Assembly: GCA_036394995.1 (NCBI GenBank)
Contig: DASWED010000060.1
Span: forward strand, 14,438 to 78,437
DNA: 64,000 bases
From: DASWED01 sp036394995
GTDB taxonomy: Bacteria; Actinomycetota; UBA4738; JACQTL01
Direction: 5' to 3'
The notes under the pieces were generated by a model. It was not told the origin of the DNA and did no database searches. It was given only the letters and a program-made list of their open reading frames with translations. Within the stretch, counting starts at the first letter, position 1. The number at the start of each line of letters is the position of its first letter. A program made the translations under genes and the position numbers. Positions 14,856 through 23,639 of the stretch are shown piece after piece.

Positions 14856-17800
14856 CCCGAAGGATCGAGGTCACCGAGGAGGTCAGGAGGGCGCGGATGG
14901 CGAGTGCCACGCCCAGGACCGTGGCGGCGGCGATGGCCAGGCCGTACACGCCGAGGGCCTGCCAGTCGAGCACCAGGATCGGCGGGGGGATCGCCACGCC
15001 GAGGCTCTTGCCGAAGTACGGCATCATCAGCCGCAGCACGCCGAACCCCAGCCCCAGTCCCGCCACGACCGCGAACCCGATGAGCAGGGCCTGTTCGATC
15101 AGGAGCACGGCGGCGATCGTCCGCCGCTTGGACCCCATGGCTCGCAGCGAGGCGAACTCGAACTCCCGGCGACGCTGCGTGAAGTAGAGGGCCACCGCGA
15201 CGCCGAGGATGATCAGGGCCATGCCGCCCGCCGCAGCCGTGAAGTGCATGCCCACCGCGAGGCTCTGGGGCAGCTGCGAGAGGAACTCCACCTGGGTGGA
15301 TGCGCTCTTCTCCTGCCGGATGGCGAACCCGGCCCCCTTCAGGTCATCGCGCGGGTCGTCCCCCATCGACCACATCTCGTTCACGTTGATGCCGGTCTCG
15401 GGGACGCGGAGCGTGTCGATCAGGATCGGCCGCAGCGGCATGACCAGGAAGTCGCGGATGGCCGACGGGAAGTAGGTGGCGTTCCCGATGGAGCGGAACC
15501 GGAACCGCTGGCCCCCCACGTTCGCATCGAACTCCTGGCCGGGCGCCGCGACGGCACGGGACGTCAGCGCCGGGAGCGGGGGCTGGGGCGGGACGATGCC
15601 GCCCGCCACGTGGCCCACCCCCGGTTCGACGACGGCCCGGGCGTCCGGGCCCCGGGCCTCGACGCGGGCGTCGGCGCCGCGCCACGTCAGCCCCTCCCAC
15701 CCGCCCACCGGGACCGGGCTCGCCGCACCGCCCGCGATGGCCTGGACGCCCACCTCGAGCACCAGCCGGTCGGGTGAATGCGATCCGGGCTGCCGGATCA
15801 CGAGCGACAGCAGCGAACGCGCCCCGCCCACCGGCACCGTGGTCTCCCGTTCGACATCGGTCAGCGGCCCAAGCTCGTGCGTCTCGACGGTGCCGTCCGT
15901 CCGGGCCGTCACCGCGGCCAGCGTCAGGCCCCGGGACCCCGGGCCTCGGGAGAGCGAAGCGCTGAAACGCACCCGCAGCTGGTCCGTTCCGTCCGGGAGC
16001 TCCACACCGGGGTCGGGCACCGAGAGCGCCCCGAGGAGCTCCTGCTCCGACTGCGTGGAGTAATCGGCCCGCCACCACCCACCGGTCGCATAGGTCCCGG
16101 GGTCGATCGCGAGCGCCGTGGGGGGAAGGTCGAACGTGCGATGCAGGTCCACGTCGGTCCGGATGAGCGGCGTGGTCCCGGACGGCAGCCCGGCCAGCGC
16201 CGGGAGCGGCTGGTGGGGAGCGGCGACCGCCACCTGGTGGTCGGCCCCGAGCTCCTGGTGTGCGGCGTCCTCGTGGTTGCGGATCACCGTGGCCCGGTAC
16301 GACGTGGAGACGACCAGGAGTCCGAACGTCAGCAGCAGGAGCAGCGAGATGGCGAAGCTCTGCCCGGGCGACCGCCCCAGCCGCCGTCCGGCCAGGTACA
16401 GGGCCAGGGACCTGGTCCTCCCGATGGGCCGTTCGAGCGCGCGCAGGGTCCACAGCAGGAGGCGCAGGGCCAGGAACGACGCGGCGAAGATCAGCAGGGT
16501 GGGGGCGAACACGATCAGGGGGTCGAGGGACCCCTTCTCGGTCACCGGGAGGAAGCCCCTGGTCTTCACCTCGTAGAAGGCCGCGGCCCCCAGGGGAAAG
16601 ACGAACAGCTCGACCGGAACTCGAGAGAGCAGCGGGCGTGCCTCGCGGGAGAGGTTCCGCCGCTCCTCGATGATGGTCCGGCGGATCACGGGGATCGACA
16701 GCAACAGCAGCACCGCGACCGCGGCGACCGCCCCGATTGCGCCCGCGATCATCGCCGGCGTCGACAGGGCCACGATGTACCTCGTGCCGGGCGGGGTGGG
16801 CCCGTTCGCGTGGGTGGCCAGCCGGGCCAGGCCGGTGCCGATGGCCAGGCCCACGGGGTAGCCCAGGACGGCGGTGAGCACGACCTGGGCGGCCTGAGCC
16901 CCCACGAGCTTCCCCCTGGTGAACCCGCGACTGCGCAGGACGGCCAGCTCGAACGACTGCCGGGACAGCGCCAGCGAGGCGACGCCGGCGAGCACCGCCA
17001 GGGCCACGGCACCGATCTGGAACACCACCAGGTAGACCGGGATGCGGAGGTTCTCGGTGCGGTCCTGCACCGTCGCCAGGACCTCGGGGATGGCTGTCTG
17101 GAACCGCGCACCGGCGAGCGGCGTCCCGGACGCGAAGTGCAGGGCCCCGAGCTCACCGGGCAGCGACTCCGCCTCGGCGAAGCGGGTGTTCGCCAGGTCC
17201 AGATACACGTCCCACACGAACCGCGACGTCAGCCCCAGCCGGCCGGACAGCTGCATGTAGCCCTCCGGGGTGAGGATCGCGGGGAAGGGCTCGGTGGACT
17301 CCGGCGCCGGGAACGGGGACTGCGAGCCGTACCAGAAGTCGCTCGTGGGCCGGGACACGCGGCGGTACGTGCCGGTCACGGTGAGGGCCACGCGGACCTC
17401 CCCGGCTCCCGCGGCGATGACCGTGTCGCCGATCTCGAGGCCCATCGCGTCGGCCGAGTCCCGCTCCAGCAGGACCTCGTCGGGTGCCGTGGGCGCCCGG
17501 CCCGCGATCGTGCCGATCTGATCGAGCCCGCCGTCGCGGAACAGCAGCGGCGTGGATCGCTCGTTCGGGCCCGCGACCAGTCGCACGGTGGAGGTGCCCT
17601 CGCGCCTGATGACGCTCACCGGGAGCGCCGCCGCCGCCTCGTGCAGCTGGCGGTCCGCCGCGCCGTAGTCGAAGCCGGCACTCGCGAAGTCGGTGACCCG
17701 GACGTTCTTCACGGTGACGGCGGCGGTGTGGATGGCGGAGGAGAGGATGGCCTCGCGGGACGCGTTCGCGTAGACCGGGCCCGCGACCAGCACTCCCACG

Positions 17801-17883
17801 CTGAAGCCGAGCGTGACGATCATGGCCAGCCCCAGGAGGCGCTGCGCAGCAAGACGCTTCAGCACGAATCGGATCATCGCCAT
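14842..17883 (-). CDS. Large FtsX-family ABC permease
   Basis: A 1013-residue membrane protein with a membrane segment at residues 12-35, a large extracytoplasmic domain, two FtsX-type four-helix clusters (around residues 280-400 and 890-1000) and helices at 450-530 between them. This is the fused double-FtsX layout used by lipoprotein or peptide efflux-type transporters. ATG with the downstream tandem ATG (MAM) was chosen as the first plausible start; no clear Shine-Dalgarno is present. It heads the operon with the two ATPases. No adjacent lipoprotein or peptide substrate gene is apparent. Confidence 0.9.
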   Translation of the reverse strand: MAMIRFVLKRLAAQRLLGLAMIVTLGFSVGVLVAGPVYANASREAILSSAIHTAAVTVKNVRVTDFASAGFDYGAADRQLHEAAAALPVSVIRREGTSTVRLVAGPNERSTPLLFRDGGLDQIGTIAGRAPTAPDEVLLERDSADAMGLEIGDTVIAAGAGEVRVALTVTGTYRRVSRPTSDFWYGSQSPFPAPESTEPFPAILTPEGYMQLSGRLGLTSRFVWDVYLDLANTRFAEAESLPGELGALHFASGTPLAGARFQTAIPEVLATVQDRTENLRIPVYLVVFQIGAVALAVLAGVASLALSRQSFELAVLRSRGFTRGKLVGAQAAQVVLTAVLGYPVGLAIGTGLARLATHANGPTPPGTRYIVALSTPAMIAGAIGAVAAVAVLLLLSIPVIRRTIIEERRNLSREARPLLSRVPVELFVFPLGAAAFYEVKTRGFLPVTEKGSLDPLIVFAPTLLIFAASFLALRLLLWTLRALERPIGRTRSLALYLAGRRLGRSPGQSFAISLLLLLTFGLLVVSTSYRATVIRNHEDAAHQELGADHQVAVAAPHQPLPALAGLPSGTTPLIRTDVDLHRTFDLPPTALAIDPGTYATGGWWRADYSTQSEQELLGALSVPDPGVELPDGTDQLRVRFSASLSRGPGSRGLTLAAVTARTDGTVETHELGPLTDVERETTVPVGGARSLLSLVIRQPGSHSPDRLVLEVGVQAIAGGAASPVPVGGWEGLTWRGADARVEARGPDARAVVEPGVGHVAGGIVPPQPPLPALTSRAVAAPGQEFDANVGGQRFRFRSIGNATYFPSAIRDFLVMPLRPILIDTLRVPETGINVNEMWSMGDDPRDDLKGAGFAIRQEKSASTQVEFLSQLPQSLAVGMHFTAAAGGMALIILGVAVALYFTQRRREFEFASLRAMGSKRRTIAAVLLIEQALLIGFAVVAGLGLGFGVLRLMMPYFGKSLGVAIPPPILVLDWQALGVYGLAIAAATVLGVALAIRALLTSSVTSILRGEAE

Positions 17884-17893
17884 GTCGTGAACC

Positions 17894-17920
17894 GCGCCCG
17901 GGGCCGTGGCGCCCGGGCGC
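17894..17920. repeat. 9-bp inverted repeat in the ftsX/metG divergent spacer
   Basis: GCGCCCGGG (17894-17902) and CCCGGGCGC (17912-17920) can form a hairpin just upstream of the permease gene. It may be part of its 5' leader or simply GC-rich spacer. Confidence 0.35.
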
Positions 17921-17984
17921 TTCGGTGCAACGTTACCGCGACCGGTATACGTGCCACCGACCCGGCGCCGTTCGCGAGGCCGCC

Positions 17985-17990
17985 TAGAAT
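17985..17990 (+). promoter_or_regulatory. -10 element of leaderless promoter for metG
   Basis: TAGAAT ending nine bases before the metG ATG; no Shine-Dalgarno lies in the gap, and the spacing predicts a leaderless mRNA. Confidence 0.6.
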
Positions 17991-17999
17991 GACCCTCCC

Positions 18000-19532
18000 A
18001 TGGGGCGGCCCTTCTACATCACGACGCCGATCTACTACCCGAACGACGTCCCGCACATCGGGCACGGGTACACGACGGTGGCCGCGGACTTCATCGCCCG
18101 GTACCACCGCCTGCGGGGCGACGACGTCCTGTTCCTCACCGGGACCGACGAGCACGGGCAGAACATCCAGCGCCGGGCCAGGGCGAACGGGCAGGACCCC
18201 CAGACGTTCGTCGACGAGATGGAGCCGCGGTGGCGTGAGGTGTGGCGCCGGCTGGAGATCTCGCACGACGACTACATCCGGACCACGGAGCCGCGGCACG
18301 CCGCCGCGGTGACCACGCTGCTCCAGGCCGTGCACGACAACGGCCGGGACGACATCTACAAGGGGACGTACGAGGGCCTGTACTGCGTCTCGTGCGAGGC
18401 CTACTACACCGAGGACGAGCTCGTGGACGGGATGTGCCCGATCCACGGCCGCCCGGTGGAGCGCATGAGCGAGGAGAACTACTTCTTCCGCCTCTCCGCG
18501 TACGCCGAACCGTTGCTGGAGCACTACACGGCGAACCCGTCGGCCGTGCAGCCGGAGGTCCGCCGCAACGAGGTCCTCTCGCTGATCCGGGGGGGCCTGC
18601 GGGACTTCTCGATCAGCCGGACGTCGTTCGACTGGGGGATCCCCATCCCGTGGGACCCGAAGCACGTCACGTACGTGTGGTTCGACGCCCTGACGAACTA
18701 CATCACGGCGGCCGGGTACGGGACCGACGAGGAGCGGTTCGCCACGTACTGGCCGGCCCTGCACCTCATCGGCAAGGACATCCTCCGGTTCCACGCGGTG
18801 TACTGGCCGGCCATGCTCATGGCCGCGGGCGTGGAGCCTCCCCGGCAGGTGTTCGCCCACGGGTTCCTCACGGTGGGCGGCAAGAAGATGTCGAAGACGA
18901 ACGCCACCGGCATCCATCCGTTCGAGCTGATCGACCTCGTCGGCGTGGACGCCTACCGGTACTTCTTCATGCGGGAGATCCAGTTCGGCCAGGACGGGAG
19001 CTTCTCCCAGGAGGCGCTCGAGGAGCGGTACCACGCGGACCTGGCGAACGGGCTGGGGAACCTGGCCAGCCGGGTCCTCGCGATGCTGGCGTCGAACACG
19101 GAGGGCGCGGTCCCCGACGCGAACGACCCGGCGGAGGCCGGCAAGTTGCCGGCGCTCGTGGACGAGGTGGTGGCCCGCTACGACGAGGCCATGGAGCGGC
19201 TGTCCCTGACCCAGGCCCTGGCCGCCGTGTGGGACGTGGTCGGGGAGGCCAACCGGTACCTGGTGGACCGGGCGCCGTGGGCCCTGGCCAAGGACCCGGG
19301 GCGGCGCGGCGAGATGGAGGCCGTCCTGTACGCCTCCGCCGAGGTGCTGCGGATCCTGGCCGTCCTGACGTTCCCGATCATGCCGGCGGCGGCCGGGAAG
19401 CTGTGGGTGCAGCTCGGCATGGAGGAGCCGCTGGAGGTCCAGCGCCTTCCCGAGTCCGCGCGGTGGGGCGGCCTGAAGCCGGGCGCGCAGACCGCCCGCG
19501 GCGAGTCGCTGTTCCCCCGTCTCGAGGCGTAG
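18000..19532 (+). CDS. metG: Methionyl-tRNA synthetase
   Basis: A 510-residue class I aminoacyl-tRNA synthetase. HIGH motif H19-I-G-H22 in VPHIGHGY, KMSKT near residue 297 replacing KMSKS, and a zinc knuckle (YCVSCEAYY ... CPIHG) around residues 128-150. It charges initiator and elongator tRNA-Met in the cytoplasm. No C-terminal EMAP/Trbp tRNA-binding domain is attached, so this is the compact form. The start is set by the TAGAAT hexamer nine bases upstream. It leads the metG-tatD block typical of Actinomycetota. Confidence 0.97.
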   Translation: MGRPFYITTPIYYPNDVPHIGHGYTTVAADFIARYHRLRGDDVLFLTGTDEHGQNIQRRARANGQDPQTFVDEMEPRWREVWRRLEISHDDYIRTTEPRHAAAVTTLLQAVHDNGRDDIYKGTYEGLYCVSCEAYYTEDELVDGMCPIHGRPVERMSEENYFFRLSAYAEPLLEHYTANPSAVQPEVRRNEVLSLIRGGLRDFSISRTSFDWGIPIPWDPKHVTYVWFDALTNYITAAGYGTDEERFATYWPALHLIGKDILRFHAVYWPAMLMAAGVEPPRQVFAHGFLTVGGKKMSKTNATGIHPFELIDLVGVDAYRYFFMREIQFGQDGSFSQEALEERYHADLANGLGNLASRVLAMLASNTEGAVPDANDPAEAGKLPALVDEVVARYDEAMERLSLTQALAAVWDVVGEANRYLVDRAPWALAKDPGRRGEMEAVLYASAEVLRILAVLTFPIMPAAAGKLWVQLGMEEPLEVQRLPESARWGGLKPGAQTARGESLFPRLEA

Positions 19533-19539
19533 GCGAACG

Positions 19540-20331
19540 ATGGGGATAAACCCTCAAGCGTCGGTGGAGGCGGGTGCCGTGGACACCCACTGCCACCTGT
19601 TCCTGCTGGACGGCGAACCTGCATCGGCGGTTGAGGCGGCGCGGCGCGCGGGGGTCAGCCGCATGGTCTGTGTGGGGATCGACCCCACGTCGAGCCACCG
19701 CTCGGTGGAGCTGGCCGAATCGTTCCGGGGGGTGTTCGCCACGGCCGGCATGCATCCCCACACGGCGAGCGATCTCGACGATCCCGCGGGGGCCGACATC
19801 GAGGAACTGCTGGCGAACCCGCTCGTCGTCGGGGTGGGGGAGTGCGGCCTCGACTACTACCGGATGAAGTCGCCCCGGGAGGACCAGGAGCGCGCGTTCC
19901 GGCTGCACGTGAGGTGGGGCCGGGAGCTCGACAAGCCGCTCGTGGTCCACGTCCGGGACGCGTGGGAGGACGCCGTCCGGATCCTCGACGAGGAGGACGC
20001 CGAGCGGGTGGTCCTCCACTGCTTCTCCGGCGACCCCGAGATCGCGGTGGCATGCGGCGACCGGGGCTGGTTCATGTCGTTCGCCGGCAACGTCACGTAC
20101 CCGAAGAACGAACACCTCCGGCAGGCCGCCTCCGTGGCACCTGGAGATCGACTGCTGGTCGAGACCGACTCCCCGTTCCTCGCCCCGCAGCACCTCCGGG
20201 GGCGGGACAACGAGCCGGCGAACGCCATCGCGGTGGTCGAGGAGCTGGCCCGGGTGCGCGCCGTCCCTGTCCCGGAGATGCTCGCGACCACCACCGCGAA
20301 TGCCCTGACGGCGTTCCCCGGCCTCCGCTAG
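19540..20331 (+). CDS. tatD: TatD-family metal-dependent DNase
   Basis: A 263-residue TIM-barrel hydrolase. Metal ligands: DTHCH (residues 15-19), GVGECGLDYY with the Glu, HVRDAW, HCFSGD, and the terminal LVETDSPFLAP with the Asp. TatD proteins are Mg-dependent 3'-5' exonucleases linked to DNA repair and quality control. The gene starts eight bases after metG, so it is co-transcribed. The ATG at 19540 has a weak ribosome-binding site; the GTG at 19579 just before DTHCH is a less likely start. Confidence 0.94.
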   Translation: MGINPQASVEAGAVDTHCHLFLLDGEPASAVEAARRAGVSRMVCVGIDPTSSHRSVELAESFRGVFATAGMHPHTASDLDDPAGADIEELLANPLVVGVGECGLDYYRMKSPREDQERAFRLHVRWGRELDKPLVVHVRDAWEDAVRILDEEDAERVVLHCFSGDPEIAVACGDRGWFMSFAGNVTYPKNEHLRQAASVAPGDRLLVETDSPFLAPQHLRGRDNEPANAIAVVEELARVRAVPVPEMLATTTANALTAFPGLR

Positions 20332-20422
20332 GGCGGCATCGAGGCCCGGCCGACAGGATTTCGTGGGGCAGTCGGGGTCAGAGCAACCGACTTTACACCG
20401 AACTGCCGTTCGATTCTCAAGT

Positions 20423-20452
20423 TTGCAGTGAAGGTTGAGGCCTTGCTAGGGT
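20423..20452 (+). promoter_or_regulatory. Candidate promoter of the G5-RlpA gene
   Basis: TTGCAG (20423-20428), 18-bp spacer, TAGGGT (20447-20452). It predicts a leader of about 70 bases ending in the SD-sequestering hairpin. Upstream, AGTCGG/CCGACT and GGCAGT/ACTGCC between 20370 and 20406 could form mutually exclusive stems. Confidence 0.4.
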
Positions 20453-20508
20453 TGCCCGCGTTTCCACCGATGGAGGCTCTGGTCCGGCTCTGCCGCTTCC
20501 CCCCGGGG

Positions 20509-20531
20509 CCTTCCTCCTTCAGGAGGCAAGG
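20509..20531 (+). promoter_or_regulatory. Hairpin sequestering the Shine-Dalgarno of the G5-RlpA gene
   Basis: CCTTCCTCC (20509-20517), loop TTCA, GGAGG(C)AAGG (20522-20531): nine base pairs with one bulged C. The paired strand contains the only Shine-Dalgarno (GGAGG) and reaches the first base of the GTG start, so the folded form should block initiation. Confidence 0.65.
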
Positions 20532-21700
20532 TGCGGGTACAACCGAGTCGGGTTCGGCGTCTGCGGGCCCGGCGCGCCGGACGGCGCGCCGTCGCGGGAC
20601 TCTTCGCCGTCGCCTCGGTCCTGGCCGCTCGGCCGTCGATGGTGGTGGGGCTGGAGGCCTCCGCCGTGGCGGTCTCGCCGAGCGCCCCGGCGATCGGGGC
20701 CCTGCCGGCCGCGCCTTCCCTCCCCGCACGGCCCGTCGCCGCGACGCATCCGGAAGCGGCCGGAGCGGATGGGACGACCCTGGCGGCGGAGCGCGCCGCC
20801 GCCGTCTCCGGAGTGCCCCCGGTCCGGCTCGAGCTGACCGGGGCCAGCTCCGTGGAGGGGTGGACGGTGGAACGCCCACATGGTGTGGGGGTCTGGGTGA
20901 CGACGAGGCCGGGAGTCCGGGCGCAGGGCGCCCTGAGGCCCCCGGCCGGGGCCGCACCCTCCGTGATCCCGCTCGGCTGGCTCAGGCTGCACCGGGTACG
21001 TCCCGTGACCGTCGTGGTGAAGGGGAAGGACCACGACGTGCTCACCAATGCGGCGACGGTCCGGCAGCTCCTCTCGGCCATGGGGATCGAGCCGGACGGC
21101 AACGATCACGTCGCTCCGTCACTCCAGACCCCCCTTCCCCACGCGTCCCGGGTTCGGTTCGTCTCGATCGAGTTCCGGTGGATCCGGCACGTGTCGGCGA
21201 TCCCGTTCGCCGTCCACACCACGATGACCCGGCAGCTCGCGCCGGGGAAGGTCCGGATCGTCCGGGCGGGCGTCGAGGGCGCCCTCGAGCGGCTGTACCG
21301 GATCCGCCTGGTCAACGGCCGCGAGGTGTCGACCGACCTCGTTTCCACGTCGACCGTACGCGAGCCCGTCGACGGGCTCCGCCAGGTCGGCGCCACACCG
21401 CCTCCACCCCCGCCCCCGCCGCCGCCTCCACCCCCGCCCCCGCCGCAACAGCCGAACGGGACGCACGAACGGGTGGGCGACGCGAGCTGGTACGACCACC
21501 CCGGCATCACCGCGGCCAGTCCCTGGCTGCCGTTCGGGACCGAGGTCACGGTCCGCAACCTCGAGAACGGGAAGACGGTGACCGTGGTAATCAACGACCG
21601 TGGACCGTTCGGCGGACGCATCATCGACCTCTCGCGGGAGGCGTTCTCCCGCATCGCGCCGCTCTCCCAGGGCGTCTGCCGCGTCCGGATCACCTGGTAG
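20531..21700 (+). CDS. Exported DUF348-G5-RlpA (double-psi beta-barrel) cell-wall protein
   Basis: A 389-residue exported protein. Residues 1-45 form a long Arg-rich signal sequence; 46-140 are low-complexity Ala/Pro; about 155-215 is a DUF348 domain (VRPVTVVVKGKDHDVL); about 220-287 is G5-like (IPFAVHTTMTRQL ... GREVSTDLVS); then 16 consecutive prolines, and an RlpA-type domain from 310 (GDASWYDHP, FGTEVTVRNL, VINDRGPFGG). In other Actinomycetota the gene between tatD and ksgA is rpfB (DUF348-G5-Rpf). Here the Rpf lysozyme-like domain is replaced by RlpA, a lytic-transglycosylase or peptidoglycan-binding fold; the catalytic Asp of NDRGPF is present. Expected role: peptidoglycan remodelling. 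Confidence 0.88.
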   Translation: MRVQPSRVRRLRARRAGRRAVAGLFAVASVLAARPSMVVGLEASAVAVSPSAPAIGALPAAPSLPARPVAATHPEAAGADGTTLAAERAAAVSGVPPVRLELTGASSVEGWTVERPHGVGVWVTTRPGVRAQGALRPPAGAAPSVIPLGWLRLHRVRPVTVVVKGKDHDVLTNAATVRQLLSAMGIEPDGNDHVAPSLQTPLPHASRVRFVSIEFRWIRHVSAIPFAVHTTMTRQLAPGKVRIVRAGVEGALERLYRIRLVNGREVSTDLVSTSTVREPVDGLRQVGATPPPPPPPPPPPPPPPPQQPNGTHERVGDASWYDHPGITAASPWLPFGTEVTVRNLENGKTVTVVINDRGPFGGRIIDLSREAFSRIAPLSQGVCRVRITW

Positions 21701-21719
21701 CGCGAGGTCCGGCCCCGGC

Positions 21720-22565
21720 GTGCCCGGCGGGTCGCTCGGCGGGAGCGCCCTGCGGGATCTGGCCGCCCGCCACGGGATCCGACCCTCGAAGGCCCTCGGC
21801 CAGAACTTCCTGACCGACCCGAACCTGGCCCGGGCCATCGTGTCCGACGCGGGGGTCCGGCCCGGGGACCGGGTGGTGGAGGTCGGCGCAGGCCTCGGGT
21901 CGCTGACCCGGGCGCTGGCCGAGGCGGGCGCCGAGGTCGTCGCCGTGGAGGCCGATCGCGCCATCATCCCTGCTTTGAGGGAATCCGTGGGAGAGCTCCC
22001 CGCGGTCCGCGTGGTGCACGCCGACGCCCTCCGGATCGACTGGGCCGCCGCACTCCCCGGGGGGCCGTGGCGGATGGTGTCGAACCTGCCGTACAACGTT
22101 GCCGTGCCCGTGCTGTTCCGGATGCTCGACGGTGCCCCTCAGGTGACGGACTACCTGGTGATGGTCCAGCGCGAGGTCGGGCAGCGGCTGGCGGCGGAGC
22201 CCGGGTCCGAGGCGTACGGCGCGGCCAGCGCGCGGCTCGCCTACCTGGCCGACGTGGCGATGGTCCGCCGCGTGCCGGCTTCGGTGTTCTGGCCGGCGCC
22301 TTCCGTGGAGTCGGTGCTGGTTCGGATCACGCCTCGCCGCCCGCCGGTGGCCGCGCCACGTGAGGCCCTGTTCCGGGTGATCGAGGCGGGTTTCGCCCAG
22401 CGCCGGAAGACCATGCGGAACGCACTGGTGCGCCTGGGGCTGGGCCCGGCCGACGCGGAGGCGGCCCTCCGGGGATGCGGGCTCGATCCGAACGTCCGGG
22501 CCGAGGAGCTCGGCCTCGAGGCGTTCGATTGCCTGGCCCGGGCCGCGGGGGGCCGCGATGGCTGA
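21720..22565 (+). CDS. rsmA: 16S rRNA (adenine1518/1519-N6)-dimethyltransferase
   Basis: A 281-residue KsgA/RsmA enzyme. SALGQNFLTDPNL-type N-terminus (KALGQNFLTDPN), SAM motif VVEVGAGLGSLTRAL, and catalytic NLPYNVAVP. It dimethylates two adenines in helix 45 of 16S rRNA, a late ribosome assembly step. GTG start 19 bases after the preceding stop, with GAGG upstream. It overlaps ispE by eight bases, a conserved ksgA-ispE coupling. Length is normal. Confidence 0.96.
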   Translation: MPGGSLGGSALRDLAARHGIRPSKALGQNFLTDPNLARAIVSDAGVRPGDRVVEVGAGLGSLTRALAEAGAEVVAVEADRAIIPALRESVGELPAVRVVHADALRIDWAAALPGGPWRMVSNLPYNVAVPVLFRMLDGAPQVTDYLVMVQREVGQRLAAEPGSEAYGAASARLAYLADVAMVRRVPASVFWPAPSVESVLVRITPRRPPVAAPREALFRVIEAGFAQRRKTMRNALVRLGLGPADAEAALRGCGLDPNVRAEELGLEAFDCLARAAGGRDG

Positions 22566-23478
22566 GCTGCGCGACGCCGGTCCCGGTGGTCCCGTGGAGC
22601 GCGACGAGGTCGCGCTCCCGGCCCACGCGAAGATCAACGTGTTCCTCCGTGTGCTCGGCCGGCGGGACGACGGGTACCACGACCTCGAGAGCCTGATCCT
22701 GCCCGTCTCACTGAGCGACGACGTCGTGGTCCGGCGGCAGCCGCACGTCTCGGCATCGGTCCGGCTCCCCGACGGCCGCCCGCTCCTGCTGTCCGATCCC
22801 ATGGCGAACCTGGCGCTGCGGGCGGCCGCCGAGTGGTACGAGGCTCGGCCCGGGAAGGAGGAGGGCGCGTCGGTCGAGGTGGAGAAGCGGATCCCGGTGG
22901 CCTCCGGGCTGGGCGGCGGGAGCGCCGACGCCGCCACCACGTTGCGAGCGCTGAACGAGCTGTGGGGCCGGCCGTTCGGGGCCCCCGAGCTTGCCGGGAT
23001 CGGCGCGCGGCTCGGATCCGACGTCCCGGCCCTGCTGGACGGCGGGCCGGTCCTGGTCGGCGGGCGGGGGGAGATCGTGGAGCCGGTGGTGGTCGCGCCG
23101 ATGTGGTGGGTGCTGCTGCCGCAGCCCTTCGGGGTCCGGAGCGCAGAGGCGTACGCGTGGTGGGACGAGGAGCCGGGGAGCTCCGACCGCGACGTGGCGG
23201 CGGTGCTGGAGGCCGCCCGGGGCGGGCGGGTGGAGCGACTGGCCCGGCTTCTGTTCAACGACCTCCAGGCCCCGGTGGCCCGCCGCCACGCCCAGGTCCA
23301 GGTGGCCGTGGAGCGGCTGCTCGACGCGGGAGCGCTCGGCGCCGCGATGTCCGGCAGCGGACCGACCGTGGCCGGCCTGGTGGCGAACGAGGAGGACGCC
23401 CGCCGCATCGAGGACCGCGTCCCCGGCGCCATCGCCGTGACGTCGCCACCGCCTCGCGTCCCCTCCGGTCCCGCATAA
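22558..23478 (+). CDS. ispE: 4-diphosphocytidyl-2-C-methyl-D-erythritol kinase
   Basis: A 306-residue GHMP kinase of the MEP isoprenoid pathway, phosphorylating CDP-ME at the 2-hydroxyl. AHAKINVFLRV at the substrate site, ATP-binding PVASGLGGGSADAA near residues 115-128, and SGSGPTVAGL near the C-terminus are the three GHMP motifs. The ATG overlaps the end of rsmA. The N-terminal 20 residues before PAHAKIN are slightly longer than average. The presence of ispE shows use of the non-mevalonate route. Confidence 0.96.
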   Translation: MAELRDAGPGGPVERDEVALPAHAKINVFLRVLGRRDDGYHDLESLILPVSLSDDVVVRRQPHVSASVRLPDGRPLLLSDPMANLALRAAAEWYEARPGKEEGASVEVEKRIPVASGLGGGSADAATTLRALNELWGRPFGAPELAGIGARLGSDVPALLDGGPVLVGGRGEIVEPVVVAPMWWVLLPQPFGVRSAEAYAWWDEEPGSSDRDVAAVLEAARGGRVERLARLLFNDLQAPVARRHAQVQVAVERLLDAGALGAAMSGSGPTVAGLVANEEDARRIEDRVPGAIAVTSPPPRVPSGPA

Positions 23479-23533
23479 TCGCAGTCGCGAGGGCCCGTTC
23501 CGACTCGAGGCCTCCGCGAAGCGCCGATCACCC

Positions 23534-23604
23534 TCCGGGGTCGTCTAACGGCAGGACGGGGGCCTTTGGAGCCCCAGATGGAGGTTCGATTCCTCCCCCC
23601 GGAA
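23534..23604 (+). tRNA. tRNA-Gln (anticodon UUG)
   Basis: A 71-nt cloverleaf: acceptor TCCGGGG/CCCCGGA, D-arm GTCTAACGGCAGGAC, anticodon stem GGGGC/GCCCC with loop CTTTGGA (anticodon TTG), T-arm GGAGG-TTCGATT-CCTCC, discriminator A. The 3' CCA is not encoded. tRNA-Gln in front of glmU is a recurrent position in Actinomycetota. Confidence 0.95.
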
Positions 23605-23639
23605 CCCCGGCCGTCGCCCGGTGGACGGCCCAACTGAAG

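Noticed and set aside
15778..18312. 844-codon open frame antisense to the FtsX permease
   Set aside because: Shadow of the permease and metG; high-GC third-position bias explains it.
20332..20530. c-di-AMP (ydaO) riboswitch upstream of the rpfB-position gene
   Set aside because: Expected from other actinobacteria, but I could not find the conserved ydaO core motifs; only alternative stems and the SD-sequestering hairpin are present.
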